The position numbers and the translations under genes are program-made. Shown here one piece after another: positions 6,266 to 14,163 of a stretch of DNA of 14,163 nucleotides (position 1 is the stretch's first letter; each line of letters opens with the position of its first letter). The stretch covers positions 1 to 14,163 of the forward strand of contig JBFWJK010000080.1 of assembly GCA_050253255.1 (NCBI GenBank), given 5' to 3'. Source of the DNA: JACKCP01 sp050253255 (lineage in GTDB: Bacteria; Desulfobacterota; Desulfobacteria; Desulfobacterales; JACKCP01). Below the pieces are notes generated by a model that was not told the DNA's origin, did no database searches, and saw only the letters and a list, made by a program, of their open reading frames with translations.

Positions 6266-7540
6266 ATGAGTGTTGAAACTACAGCCCCTGCCGGCGGCAG
6301 TATTCTGGTAGTAGGTGGTGGAATAAGTGGTCTTACCACCGCACTTGAAGCAGCCGAAGTCGGTTACGAGGTTTATATTGTCGAGAAATCCCCCTCTCTT
6401 GGAGGAAGGGTGGCTCAACTGAACCAGTATTTCCCCAAGCTGTGTCCGCCAACCTGCGGACTAGAAATCAACTACCGCAGAATCAAGGACAACCCGAGAG
6501 TAAAAACTTTTACCATGGCTGAAGTGGAAAAAGTTGCAGGTTCTGCAGGTAACTATGATGTAACAATCAAGGTAAGTCCACGATATGTGACTTCAAAATG
6601 TACATGCTGCGGCGAATGTGCAAAGGTTTGTGATACCGAAATTGACAATGAGTACAACTTCGGAATGAACAAATCTAAAGCTGCCTATCTTCCCCATGAA
6701 ATGGCGTACCCTCAGAGATATGTCATTGATCCTTCAATAATCGGGACAGAAGAAGCTGAAAAGTGCAAGGAATCCTGCAAGTACAATGCGATTGAACTTG
6801 ATATGGAAGCAAAAAGCTTTACATTGAAAGTCGGTTCCGTAGTCTGGGCAACAGGATGGGAACCTTATGATGCCACAAAGATAGATAATCTTGGATTCGG
6901 AAGATACCCAAACATCATTACAAATATGATGATGGAAAGAATGGCATCAGGAAACGGTCCTACCCAGGGTAAAATTCTAAGACCTTCAGACGACAAGGCT
7001 CCGGAAAGCGTAGTTTTTGTACAGTGTGCGGGTTCAAGAGATGAAAACCATCTTCCATACTGCTCATATATCTGCTGCATGGCTTCTCTCAAGCAGGCAA
7101 CATATATCAGAGCTCAGTATCCTGACGCAAAAATCTATATTTATTATATTGATATGCGTACTCCGGGATACCGTTATGAAAAATTCTACAATAAACTTAA
7201 AGAAGATGAGAATGTCTTTTTCATTAAAGGCAAGGTTGCTGAAGTTGATGAAGATGACAACGGCAATGTCACAGTAGTAGCAGAAGATGCAGTTTCCGGT
7301 GAAAAGCTTCGCCAGAAGGCGGATCTTGTTGTTCTTGCAACAGGAATGCAGCCTACTGCTGCCAAGGAAAAGCCAAAGGCTGATCTCAAAATCTCTGAAT
7401 ACGGTTTCATTCAAAACGATTTTGACAAGGGCGGAATGTTTGCTGTTGGATGTGCAAACAAGCCACTGGATGTTGTTTCCAGCAACCAGAATGCAACAGG
7501 TATGGCTCTCAAAGCTATTCAAACCGTTAAGAGATCTTAA
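6266..7540 (+). CDS. qmoA: Quinone-interacting membrane-bound oxidoreductase, subunit QmoA
   Basis: QmoA is a soluble HdrA-like flavoprotein of the QmoABC complex, which carries electrons from menaquinol to APS reductase at the cytoplasmic membrane face. The 424-residue protein has an N-terminal FAD dinucleotide-binding motif, VVGGGISGL (15-23), ending with acidic Glu40, then SLGGR (44-48). A CPPTCGLEINY segment (Cys60, Cys64) is shared with HdrA. A [4Fe-4S] motif Cys112-x2-Cys115-x2-Cys118-x3-Cys122 follows, with extra Cys114, then Cys167 and Cys171, which may belong to a second site. A second nucleotide-binding half with VVLATGMQP closes the fold near residue 355. AGGAGG at 6254-6259 gives the start. 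It is 15 bases upstream of qmoB and shares its transcript. The length and order identify QmoA rather than a methanogen-type HdrA, which is larger. Confidence 0.96.
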   Translation: MSVETTAPAGGSILVVGGGISGLTTALEAAEVGYEVYIVEKSPSLGGRVAQLNQYFPKLCPPTCGLEINYRRIKDNPRVKTFTMAEVEKVAGSAGNYDVTIKVSPRYVTSKCTCCGECAKVCDTEIDNEYNFGMNKSKAAYLPHEMAYPQRYVIDPSIIGTEEAEKCKESCKYNAIELDMEAKSFTLKVGSVVWATGWEPYDATKIDNLGFGRYPNIITNMMMERMASGNGPTQGKILRPSDDKAPESVVFVQCAGSRDENHLPYCSYICCMASLKQATYIRAQYPDAKIYIYYIDMRTPGYRYEKFYNKLKEDENVFFIKGKVAEVDEDDNGNVTVVAEDAVSGEKLRQKADLVVLATGMQPTAAKEKPKADLKISEYGFIQNDFDKGGMFAVGCANKPLDVVSSNQNATGMALKAIQTVKRS

Positions 7541-7555
7541 GGGGGAGCAGATAAA

Positions 7556-9889
7556 ATGGATAAAAAGTATTGCACATATATTTGTACAGGGTGCGGAATC
7601 GGTGAAGCCCTGAACATAGAAAAAGTTGCGGAGGCTGCAAAGGAAAAAGGCTATGACTGTAAAATTCATTCCTGTCTTTGCAGTGATGAAGGTGTTGAAT
7701 TTCTGAAAAAAGATGTTGCTGACGGAATCAATGCACTTTCAATTGCCGCGTGCTCAAGAAGAGTTAATTTCGATATTTTCCGTTTCGACGGATGTGTTGT
7801 TGACAGAGTAAGTTTAAGAGAAGGTGTAGCATGGTCGCGTTCAAGAGCTGATTTCCCTGCACCTACAGAAGAACAGCTTGATGACGAGACTTTTGTTGAT
7901 AATATTCAGCATCTTGCAGAAGACTACGTAAGAATGGGAGTTGCAAGGCTTGAAAAGATAACAGTCCCTGAACCTTACAAACTGGAAAACTTCAACCGTA
8001 ACATTCTTGTAATAGGCGGCGGTGTCACTGGTCTTACAGCAGCTGTAGAAGCCGCAGAAGCCGGTTACAATGTAACAGTTGTTGAGAAAACAGATTCTCT
8101 TGGCGGTTATGCTGCAACAATGAGAAAACAGATTCCTATGGGCGATTACTCTAAGGGACTTGTTGATCCTGTTGTTGGAAGGCTTATTGAAAAAGCGGAA
8201 AACAATTCAAAAATTACAATCAAGACCGGTACAGTTGTAGCACGTATTGCAGGTCAGCCCGGTGAATTTGTGGTAACCTTCAAAAAACCAGGTGAGAAAA
8301 TTGAATTCGACGTTCCAATGGCTGTTCCTGAAGACCAGCGCTACGACGAAAAAGGGAATCCGCTGGATGTTGATCAGATAAGAGAAATATACAACAAAAT
8401 CAATGAAGGCCGTGCAGACGTTCTTACAATTGATCCTAACGGAGAGCCTTTTGCAGGCGTTGTTCTTGCTGCAGGATGGAGACCGGCTGAAATAGATGCT
8501 GAGAAATACGCTCACCTTGGAGTTGGAAGCAAGGATGTTATAACAAACCACGAGTTTGAGCAGCTTGCAGCCAAAGGTAAAGTCGTAAGGCCTTCAGACG
8601 GCAAGCCGGCTAAAAATGTAGTGTTTGTCCAGAGTCCAGGAATGGATGAGGGTGACGCTGATTTTGAGTATGCAGGTTCAGTGACAAGCATGGTTGCTCT
8701 TAAGCAGGCAAAATATGTAAGGGACGATTATGCAGACGGCAAGGCCTATGTTATTTATCAGCACATGAGAACTCCTGGCCTTATGGAAGATTTTTACAAA
8801 GAGATTCAGCAGGACAGAGGAATCTTTCTTACCAAAGGTGCAGTGACAGGAGTCGAGGAAAACGGCGATGTACTGGCTGTTTCAGCTGAAGGTACACTGC
8901 TTGGGAACGACGTTACAATCAAGGCTGATCTTGTTGTTCTTGCAACAGGTATGGTTCCGGCAACAAAAGATGCTCCGGTTGTTAACCTTGCCTACAGACA
9001 GGGACCCGGATTCAGGGATATAGGGATATTTGACGGATATGCAGATTCAAACTTTATCTGCTTCCCATACGAAACACAGAGAACAGGTGTTTACTCGGCT
9101 GGTGCTGTAAGAAGAAGCATGACAATTGAGGAATCTACTGAAGACGCACGCGGTGCAGCTCTTAAGGCAATCCAGGCTATTGAGTCAGCAAACAGAGGAA
9201 CCGCTGTTCATCCAAGATCAGGTGACATGACATTTCCTGACTTTTTCTTCCAGCGCTGTACACAGTGCAAACGCTGTACTGAAGAATGTCCTTTCGGTGC
9301 GCTTGATGACGATGCAAAGGGAACACCTAAGCCAAACCCAACACGCTGCCGCAGATGCGGTACCTGTATGGGTGCATGTCCGGAAAGAATTATCGGCTTT
9401 GCAGATTACAATATTGACAGTATAGGCTCCATGGTTAAATCCATCTGGGTTCCTTCAGACTGGGATTTTGATCCGCCTCCGCTTAGAATTCTTGGCCTTG
9501 TATGTGAAAATGACGCACTGCCTGCTCTTGACATGGCAGCTCTTCACAGAAAATCGATTCATCCTTATGTGCGTATAATACCTGTAAGATGTCTTGGTTC
9601 AGTCAACGTTGTGTGGATCAAGGATGCTCTTTCACAGGGTATGGACGGTGTGTTCATGCTTGGATGCAAGCATGGCGACGATTATCAGTGTCATTTTGTA
9701 AAGGGAAGTGAGCTGATGGATGTTCGTACATACAAAATGGGTGAAACTCTTGTAAGTCTTGGTCTTGAAGAGGAAAGAGTTGAGCAGTTCGAAGTGGCTA
9801 TAGACGATTACGACAAAGTTTCAGATATGATAAACGGATTTGTCGAAAAAATCGAATCTCTTGGTCCAAACCCATTCAAGGGCTTCTAG
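7556..9889 (+). CDS. qmoB: Quinone-interacting membrane-bound oxidoreductase, subunit QmoB
   Basis: QmoB is the large HdrA/MvhD-like flavoprotein of the Qmo complex. In the 777 residues I see four parts. The N-terminal HdrA-type domain (1-140) is rich in cysteine (6, 10, 13, 35, 40, 42, 66, 80). An FAD domain starts at VIGGGVTGL (152-160) with SLGGYAA after it. A two-cluster ferredoxin has Cys568, 571, 574, 578 and Cys598, 601, 604, 608, each ending in CP. The C-terminal MvhD-like domain (about 640-777) has Cys650, Cys679, Cys704 and Cys712, matching the ligands expected for a [2Fe-2S] cluster. It therefore resembles a fusion of HdrA and the small hydrogenase-linked MvhD subunit. It is thought to contact AprBA and may support electron confurcation; that last point is not settled. 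The start has GGGGGAG at 7541-7547. Confidence 0.97.
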   Translation: MDKKYCTYICTGCGIGEALNIEKVAEAAKEKGYDCKIHSCLCSDEGVEFLKKDVADGINALSIAACSRRVNFDIFRFDGCVVDRVSLREGVAWSRSRADFPAPTEEQLDDETFVDNIQHLAEDYVRMGVARLEKITVPEPYKLENFNRNILVIGGGVTGLTAAVEAAEAGYNVTVVEKTDSLGGYAATMRKQIPMGDYSKGLVDPVVGRLIEKAENNSKITIKTGTVVARIAGQPGEFVVTFKKPGEKIEFDVPMAVPEDQRYDEKGNPLDVDQIREIYNKINEGRADVLTIDPNGEPFAGVVLAAGWRPAEIDAEKYAHLGVGSKDVITNHEFEQLAAKGKVVRPSDGKPAKNVVFVQSPGMDEGDADFEYAGSVTSMVALKQAKYVRDDYADGKAYVIYQHMRTPGLMEDFYKEIQQDRGIFLTKGAVTGVEENGDVLAVSAEGTLLGNDVTIKADLVVLATGMVPATKDAPVVNLAYRQGPGFRDIGIFDGYADSNFICFPYETQRTGVYSAGAVRRSMTIEESTEDARGAALKAIQAIESANRGTAVHPRSGDMTFPDFFFQRCTQCKRCTEECPFGALDDDAKGTPKPNPTRCRRCGTCMGACPERIIGFADYNIDSIGSMVKSIWVPSDWDFDPPPLRILGLVCENDALPALDMAALHRKSIHPYVRIIPVRCLGSVNVVWIKDALSQGMDGVFMLGCKHGDDYQCHFVKGSELMDVRTYKMGETLVSLGLEEERVEQFEVAIDDYDKVSDMINGFVEKIESLGPNPFKGF

Positions 9890-9937
9890 TTCTGAATTTT
9901 TATGATGTTGTAATTAATTTTCTAAGGAGGTTAGAAA

Positions 9938-11122
9938 ATGTCTGAAAAATATATGGTGGAGCCTGATCTGCAGTTTATAGATGATGTGATGGGGCTTGGC
10001 GGTGAGAGCCTGAAAAAGTGCTTTCAGTGCGCAACATGCTCGGTGGCATGTCCTATAGCACCGGAAAATAAACCTTTCCCAAGGAAAGAAATGATTGCTG
10101 CATCCTGGGGACTGAAGGACAAGCTTGTCGGAAACGGAGATATCTGGCTGTGTCATCAGTGCGGAGACTGTTCCACACTTTGTCCGAGAGGAGCAAAGCC
10201 AGGTGATGTTCTTTCAGCTCTTCGTTCGTATGCAATTACAGAATACGCCAAACCTAAGGCGCTTGGCAAAATGGTAAATGATCCAAAGAAATTCTGGACA
10301 CTTACAGCAGTTCCTGCAGTGATATTTGCCCTTCTTGCCATAATGACAATGTTTGGCGGAAGCTTTATGGCAGGTATTTTCGGAGGAGAGCTCTGGTATC
10401 ATACTCCCGACGGGAATCCTTATCCTGGAATAGCGGCTTCAAATTTCATATCAAGCTGGTTTGTGGATCTTGTTTTTGTACCTCTTGCAATTTTTGTAGT
10501 TACAGTTTTTGCACTTGGTCTAAAAAACTTTATTGCTGACATGCACAAAAATGCACTGCTTGAAGGCAAGACAGCCAAAGAAAAAATTGATGTAAAAGAA
10601 TTTCTTATGGCTCTTAAAAACGTTCTTCCAAAAATTGCCAAGCACAGACAGTTTACTCAGTGCGGTGAAAACAGAGAGCGTTCAACAGCACATATGATGG
10701 TTCTTTTCTCATTCATAGGTCTTTTTATTGTAACCTCTGTTGTATTTGTGGGTGTTTATTTCCTTCATCAGGGTACTCCGTACAGCCAGCTTAATCCGAT
10801 CAAATGGCTTGCCAATGTTTCGGGTGTTGCTCTTATTATCGGCGGCGTTCTTATGGTGAAGCAGAGACTTGATAAAAAAGAAGACCAGGTTTCTTCCTAT
10901 AAGGACTGGTACCTTCTTGGACTTGTACTTACAATTGGCGGTACAGGTATGCTTACACAGATGTCAAGACTGGCCGGCTCGGGATTCCTATGCTACACAT
11001 TCTACTATGTGCACCTGATTTCAGTATTTCATCTTTTTGCATATCTTCCATATTCAAAAATGGCTCACATAGTTTACAGAACTGTTGCCATGACATATGC
11101 AGAGTACGCTGAGAGAAAATAG
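9938..11122 (+). CDS. qmoC: Quinone-interacting membrane-bound oxidoreductase, subunit QmoC
   Basis: QmoC is the membrane subunit of Qmo and fuses an HdrC-like iron-sulfur domain to an HdrE/NarI-like cytochrome b. Residues 28-38 (Cys28, 31, 34, 38-Pro) and 72-82 (Cys72, 75, 78, 82-Pro) each hold one [4Fe-4S] cluster on the cytoplasmic side. Six hydrophobic helices follow at about 119-141, 172-196, 252-276, 290-307, 324-340 and 351-370. His252, His277, His359 and His365 lie in or at the ends of helices and are candidates for haem b ligands; the assignment is mine. The domain oxidises menaquinol and passes electrons to QmoA/QmoB. AAGGAGG at 9924-9930 sets the start, 48 bases after qmoB. The gene ends the qmo unit, with an intrinsic terminator about 25 bases after its stop. 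Confidence 0.97.
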   Translation: MSEKYMVEPDLQFIDDVMGLGGESLKKCFQCATCSVACPIAPENKPFPRKEMIAASWGLKDKLVGNGDIWLCHQCGDCSTLCPRGAKPGDVLSALRSYAITEYAKPKALGKMVNDPKKFWTLTAVPAVIFALLAIMTMFGGSFMAGIFGGELWYHTPDGNPYPGIAASNFISSWFVDLVFVPLAIFVVTVFALGLKNFIADMHKNALLEGKTAKEKIDVKEFLMALKNVLPKIAKHRQFTQCGENRERSTAHMMVLFSFIGLFIVTSVVFVGVYFLHQGTPYSQLNPIKWLANVSGVALIIGGVLMVKQRLDKKEDQVSSYKDWYLLGLVLTIGGTGMLTQMSRLAGSGFLCYTFYYVHLISVFHLFAYLPYSKMAHIVYRTVAMTYAEYAERK

Positions 11123-11146
11123 TATTTAAAGCTCAGATTTAAAATT

Positions 11147-11180
11147 TAAAGGCCGGAATTATTCCGGCCTTTATTTTTTT
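11147..11180 (+). terminator. Intrinsic terminator of the qmoABC operon
   Basis: A 12-bp perfect stem (11147-11158 with 11162-11173, core AAAGGCCGGAA/TTCCGGCCTTT) closes on a tight 3-base loop and runs into ATTTTTTT (11173-11180). It ends only ten bases before the next ATG, so the gene behind it has almost no room for its own promoter. Confidence 0.93.
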
Positions 11181-11189
11181 GAGAGTAAA

Positions 11190-12167
11190 ATGGAAAAAAA
11201 AAAGTTAAATAAAAATTTTCTAAGGTTTATTTTAATAATCATTATAATTGCTGTCTATTCCAGGCTTTTTTTTGCTGTTTTTTTTAAAGAAAAGTCTGGT
11301 TTTTATGCTGACTGTCATGGAAAAAAAACTGAGTTGGATGAGTTTTATGAAGAAGAAATCACAGGTCTGAAATTTTTAAAAATAGAAAGCGGTGATTTTT
11401 TTATGGGGAGCAGCTGTGAGGAAGAGGGGAGAAAATCAGATGAAAGCCCTCTTACAAAGATCTGTGTAGACGAATTTATGATCTCTGAGACAGAAGTGCG
11501 TGTGAAAGATTTCAGGTTGTTTGTGTCAGAGACAGATTATGTAACAACAGCAGAAAAAGAAGGGTTTTCATACGTTTATTCGCCTTTGACGGGGAAATGG
11601 GAAAAAAAAATAGGAGCCACCTGGAAAAAACCAGGATTTAATCAAACAGACGACCATCCGGTGGTTCATGTATCTTTTTTTGATGCATCTGTGTTTGCAA
11701 AATGGCTGGATAAGAAAATCAAAAGCAAAAGAGTGATGCTTCCTGCCGAATATCAGTGGGAATATGCAGCCAAAAAAGGTTTATTAAATATGAAAAGCAT
11801 GGATGAAATCTGCTCCTACGCAAATTGTGCCGATCTTAGTGCAAAGGAAATTTTTCCCGGATGGAAAATATCTGAATGCAGGGATGACTACATATATACT
11901 TCTCCCGTAAAAAGTTTTGATCAGGATCAAAACGGACTTTACGACATGACAGGAAATGTATGGGAATGGTGCAATTCTGAGTATAAGCCATATATAAGCC
12001 GAAAAAATTCAAGGATTTATGGAAAAAAAAAGAATGTTGTGATAAAGGGAGGGAGCTTTTACAGCAAACCAGAGTTCTTAAGGCCCTCTGCAAGAGAACA
12101 TTTGAGCTCAGGAGAGAAAAGAGCTTATGACATCGGCTTCAGGCTTGTAATAACAGGTGAAGATTGA
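11190..12167 (+). CDS. Membrane-anchored formylglycine-generating-enzyme (SUMF1) fold protein, probably non-catalytic, 325 aa
   Basis: After a hydrophobic helix at residues 10-32 (a signal anchor, so the body is probably periplasmic), the protein shows an FGE-sulfatase domain: FLKIESGDFFMGS, a VRVKDFRLFV segment, HPVVHVSFFDASVFAKWLD, RVMLPAEYQWEYAAKKG, GLYDMTGNVWEWC, VIKGGSF (284-290) and the terminal DIGFRLV. True FGE oxidises a sulfatase cysteine using copper held by two cysteines just after KGGS. Aligned on KGGS, these positions are Ser292 and Leu297 here, so that activity is unlikely. Many members of this fold act instead as binding or structural domains. No sulfatase gene is nearby. The ribosome binding site is weak (GAGAG). 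The gene sits directly behind the qmo terminator and 6 bases ahead of a membrane protein gene, its likely partner. Confidence 0.85.
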   Translation: MEKKKLNKNFLRFILIIIIIAVYSRLFFAVFFKEKSGFYADCHGKKTELDEFYEEEITGLKFLKIESGDFFMGSSCEEEGRKSDESPLTKICVDEFMISETEVRVKDFRLFVSETDYVTTAEKEGFSYVYSPLTGKWEKKIGATWKKPGFNQTDDHPVVHVSFFDASVFAKWLDKKIKSKRVMLPAEYQWEYAAKKGLLNMKSMDEICSYANCADLSAKEIFPGWKISECRDDYIYTSPVKSFDQDQNGLYDMTGNVWEWCNSEYKPYISRKNSRIYGKKKNVVIKGGSFYSKPEFLRPSAREHLSSGEKRAYDIGFRLVITGED

Positions 12168-12173
12168 TTTGAT

Positions 12174-12926
12174 ATGAATGAAAAAGAAACAGATTTAAAA
12201 GAAAATCAAAGTTTTAAAGGTCTTTTTTCGCTGTTTTCAGGAAGAGAGCTGAAATCTTTTTTCAAGAAATATATTGCCTTTATAGTGGCAGTTGAAATTC
12301 TGATATTTATGATATGCTGGCTTTATCAGATAGGTGCTGCAGGATACGACAGATTCGGCCCGGTTGAAAGAGGATTCCCGTGGAAGGTGTATTTTATAAC
12401 AGCTTTTCTTGTGCCTGTAGGAATTACTTTCATGTTCGGTGTTTTTATTGTAACATTTGAGCATCTCTTTTTTCACGGCAGAAAAGGTATCGGAAAAGGT
12501 GAAAGAGAAGATGAAAAAAGGACAGAAAGACTTAGGCTCTTCCTGAATTTTATTTTTCATTCTCCTTTTTTGACTTTTGTTCTGGCACTTGGTGTAATAT
12601 CGCTTTTGTTTTTTGATTTTGACAGATTGTGGGTTTTTTTTGAAAATACAGGAGACAGCCTTTTTGAAAGCTTTAAAATGGTTCTGGCCGGAGCGGTTGG
12701 GGGACTTACTCTCCTTGGTTTCGGATGGCTTTTTTTCAGGTATAAGCTCAAAAAAAAGGAGATGGATTATCTGTTCAGGCTGAGGCTGGCTGAAAAAACC
12801 GGCGTGGCATGGATAGAAAAGGATAAGGTCATAGAAAAGGACGGAAAGATAATTATTCTGGAAAAGAGAATAGAGGAAAATGAGAATTTATATCTGTCCG
12901 GAATAAATGAAAAAGACGATAATTAA
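12174..12926 (+). CDS. Unrecognised four-helix membrane protein, 250 aa
   Basis: I do not recognise a family. The sequence shows a charged N-terminus (1-32), hydrophobic helices at about 33-54, 72-96, 131-147 and 168-188, and a highly charged C-terminal tail (189-250) rich in Lys and Glu. The loop between helices 2 and 3 (101-122) is strongly basic/charged (KGIGKGEREDEKRTER). By the positive-inside rule the N-terminus, this loop and the tail are probably cytoplasmic. There are no conserved His or Cys pairs that suggest a haem or cluster, and no transporter motif. The start is 6 bases after the stop of the FGE-fold gene with only a weak, distant AGGTGAAG upstream, so translation is probably coupled. 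Co-occurrence suggests that the two proteins act together at the membrane. Confidence 0.75.
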   Translation: MNEKETDLKENQSFKGLFSLFSGRELKSFFKKYIAFIVAVEILIFMICWLYQIGAAGYDRFGPVERGFPWKVYFITAFLVPVGITFMFGVFIVTFEHLFFHGRKGIGKGEREDEKRTERLRLFLNFIFHSPFLTFVLALGVISLLFFDFDRLWVFFENTGDSLFESFKMVLAGAVGGLTLLGFGWLFFRYKLKKKEMDYLFRLRLAEKTGVAWIEKDKVIEKDGKIIILEKRIEENENLYLSGINEKDDN

Positions 12927-12927
12927 C

Positions 12928-12955
12928 TTGACAATTTACAATTTGAATGTAAAGT
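12928..12955 (+). promoter_or_regulatory. Promoter of the rplU-rpmA-obg operon
   Basis: TTGACA (12928-12933) is a perfect -35 box; TAAAGT (12950-12955) after 16 bases matches four of six -10 positions. The box starts two bases after the stop of the membrane protein gene, with no terminator between, so upstream transcription could also run into the ribosomal genes. The leader to rplU would be about 45 bases. Confidence 0.6.
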
Positions 12956-13005
12956 ATGTCATTTTGTAAAGATTGCAGAATTTTTTGTATAAAAGGAGAA
13001 ATACC

Positions 13006-13317
13006 ATGTATGCAGTGGTGGCAACCGGTGGAAAACAATACAGAGTTGAAGAGGGCGAAGTCCTTAAAGTAGAAAAACTTCCCGGAGAAGTTGGTGAGGA
13101 AGTGGTTTTAAACGATGTTCTTCTTTACTCCGACGGAGAAAATGTCAGTATAGGCCAGCCAAAGCTCGAGGGCGCTTCTGTCAAGGCAGAAATTGTTGAA
13201 CAGGGCAGGTTGAAAAAAGTGATTATTTTCAAGTTCAAAAGAAGAAAGCGCTACAGGAAGAAGCAGGGGCACAAGCAGCACTTTACTGCTATTAAGATCA
13301 AACAGATTGAAGCATAA
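13006..13317 (+). CDS. rplU: Ribosomal protein bL21
   Basis: bL21 is a 50S subunit protein that binds 23S rRNA. The 103-residue product starts MYAVVATGGKQYRVEEGE, the hallmark of the family, and has the usual length. The C-terminal half holds the basic KFKRRKRYRKKQGHKQ segment that contacts rRNA, followed by the standard ending with ITAI-like TAIKIKQIEA. The open frame reaches 11 codons further upstream (12973), but the ATG at 13006 is chosen because AAGGAG at 12993-12998 is correctly spaced and homologues start at MYA. It lies 25 bases before rpmA, in the conserved rplU-rpmA-obg order. Confidence 0.97.
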   Translation: MYAVVATGGKQYRVEEGEVLKVEKLPGEVGEEVVLNDVLLYSDGENVSIGQPKLEGASVKAEIVEQGRLKKVIIFKFKRRKRYRKKQGHKQHFTAIKIKQIEA

Positions 13318-13342
13318 TATTTTATAATGCAAGAGGTGTATA

Positions 13343-13597
13343 ATGGCTCATAAGAAGGCAGGCGGAAGTACAAGAAACGGACGCGACAGCGCTGGGCAGC
13401 GCAGAGGTGTTAAAAAATTCGGTGGTGAAAGAGTTCTTGCAGGCAATGTTCTTGTAAAGCAGCTCGGAACAAAAATTTACCCTGGAACAAACGTTGGAAT
13501 GGGACGCGACTATACTTTATTTGCAACTTCTGACGGTGTTGTAAAATATGAGAGAATGGGTAAGACTCGCAAAAAAGTAAGTGTTGTTGCTGCGTGA
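13343..13597 (+). CDS. rpmA: Ribosomal protein bL27
   Basis: bL27 is a 50S protein whose N-terminal tail reaches towards the peptidyl transferase centre. The 84-residue product begins MAHKKAGGSTRNGRDS, the canonical start without the cleaved N-terminal extension found in Firmicutes, and continues with RRGVKKFGGERVLAGNVLVKQLGTKIYPG and GRDYTLFATSDGVVKY. Length is normal. AGAGGTG at 13332-13338 is the ribosome binding site. The stop TGA overlaps the GTG start of obg by four bases, so translation is coupled with the GTPase that acts in large-subunit assembly. Confidence 0.98.
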   Translation: MAHKKAGGSTRNGRDSAGQRRGVKKFGGERVLAGNVLVKQLGTKIYPGTNVGMGRDYTLFATSDGVVKYERMGKTRKKVSVVAA

Positions 13598-14163
13598 AAT
13601 TTGTAGATGAAGCCTGGATAAAAATAAGATCAGGAAATGGCGGGCCAGGCTGCGTAAGCTTCCGGAGGGAAAAATTTGTCGCAAAAGGCGGACCTGACGG
13701 AGGAGACGGCGGAAAAGGCGGAGATGTCATAATTCAGGCTTCAGAAAACCGCAGAACCCTTTACAGATTCAGATATAATAATATAGTAAAGGCAGAAAAC
13801 GGGCAGCCCGGGGAAGGAAGTTTAAGGAGCGGACGTAAAGGTCAGGATATTGTACTTGAAGTCCCCCCGGGAACTCTGGTTTTTAATGCTGAGACAAAAG
13901 AACTTATTCATGATTTTTCAAGTGAAAATGAAAGCTTCATAGTCGCAAAAGGCGGAAGAGGCGGAAAAGGTAATAAGTTCTTTACCACATCTACAAACAG
14001 ATCCCCAAAATTTGCGCAGCCGGGCGAAGAAGGAGAAGAGCTGAATCTTTTTCTTGAGCTCAAACTGCTGGCAGATGTTGGAATTATTGGTTTCCCTAAT
14101 GCAGGCAAATCGACTCTTATAAGCAGAATTTCGGCTGCAAAGCCAAAAATTGCCGATTATCCG
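13594..14163 (+). CDS. obg: GTPase Obg/CgtA, N-terminal 190 residues (cut by window edge)
   Basis: Obg is an essential GTPase that binds the 50S precursor and links ribosome assembly to the stringent response. The frame starts at a GTG (13594-13596) inside the rpmA stop codon and reads KFVDEAWIKIRSGNGGPGCVSFRREK. It shows the glycine-rich Obg fold: GGPDGGDGGKGGDV, then GQPGEGSLRSGRKGQD, VPPGTLVF, AKGGRGGKGN, and QPGEEGEE (about 30-150). The G domain follows with its P-loop GFPNAGKS at 166-173. The frame is open and intact to the last base, so the rest of the G domain and the C-terminus lie outside the window. The GTG start is supported by the overlap with rpmA and by homologues starting at (M)KFVDE. 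Confidence 0.97.
   Translation, partial: MKFVDEAWIKIRSGNGGPGCVSFRREKFVAKGGPDGGDGGKGGDVIIQASENRRTLYRFRYNNIVKAENGQPGEGSLRSGRKGQDIVLEVPPGTLVFNAETKELIHDFSSENESFIVAKGGRGGKGNKFFTTSTNRSPKFAQPGEEGEELNLFLELKLLADVGIIGFPNAGKSTLISRISAAKPKIADYP

Noticed and set aside
7064..7669. Minus-strand open frame of 201 codons across the qmoA/qmoB junction
   Set aside because: It is antisense to two firmly identified genes; its cysteine- and phenylalanine-rich sequence is what reversed coding sequence of this composition gives.
12973..13005. 11-codon N-terminal extension of bL21
   Set aside because: The family starts at MYAVV and the Shine-Dalgarno AAGGAG precedes the ATG at 13006.
12956..13005. bL21-binding leader RNA (autoregulatory element)
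   Set aside because: The leader after the promoter is only about 45-50 bases and I see no stable paired structure in it.

Overview
The window reads as a chromosomal segment of a moderately AT-rich, strictly anaerobic sulfate-reducing bacterium, most likely of the Desulfobacterota (Desulfobacteria/Desulfobacterales type). The assignment rests on dissimilatory APS reductase (aprBA) followed by the quinone-interacting membrane oxidoreductase genes (qmoABC), and on the proteobacterial order rplU-rpmA-obg at the right end. Genus cannot be fixed from sequence reading alone.

Left region (1-3150). A short open frame that may be the tail of an upstream gene runs straight into two overlapping plus-strand genes for YkgJ-type cysteine-cluster proteins. 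Converging on them from the minus strand is a two-gene unit: a third YkgJ-type protein followed, with a 25-bp overlap, by a short-chain dehydrogenase/reductase-like protein. The convergent junction holds five perfect copies of a 9-bp tandem repeat and a GC-rich hairpin. The SDR-like protein lacks the catalytic lysine of YxxxK.

Central region (3088-11180), energy metabolism. A 472-bp non-coding stretch with promoter-like motifs and an 18-bp palindrome leads into aprB and aprA. A strong intrinsic terminator closes the apr unit. A separate leader with a 10-bp inverted repeat precedes qmoA, qmoB and qmoC, which end at a second strong intrinsic terminator. In the established pathway, menaquinol is oxidised at QmoC, electrons pass through the HdrA-like flavoproteins QmoA/QmoB to AprBA, and APS is reduced to sulfite and AMP. 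Sulfate adenylyltransferase and Dsr genes are not in the window.

Right region (11190-14163). Directly after the qmo terminator come two closely spaced genes: a membrane-anchored formylglycine-generating-enzyme (SUMF1) fold protein that lacks both copper-binding catalytic cysteines, and an unrecognised four-helix membrane protein. A good promoter abutting the second gene's stop codon then drives rplU, rpmA and obg (cut by the window edge), a conserved ribosomal/ribosome-assembly operon.

I see no CRISPR array, insertion sequence, tRNA or rRNA. Nothing here is clearly a new system. The least explained parts are the YkgJ/SDR cluster, the pseudo-FGE/membrane-protein pair behind qmoC, and the palindromic elements in front of apr and qmo.
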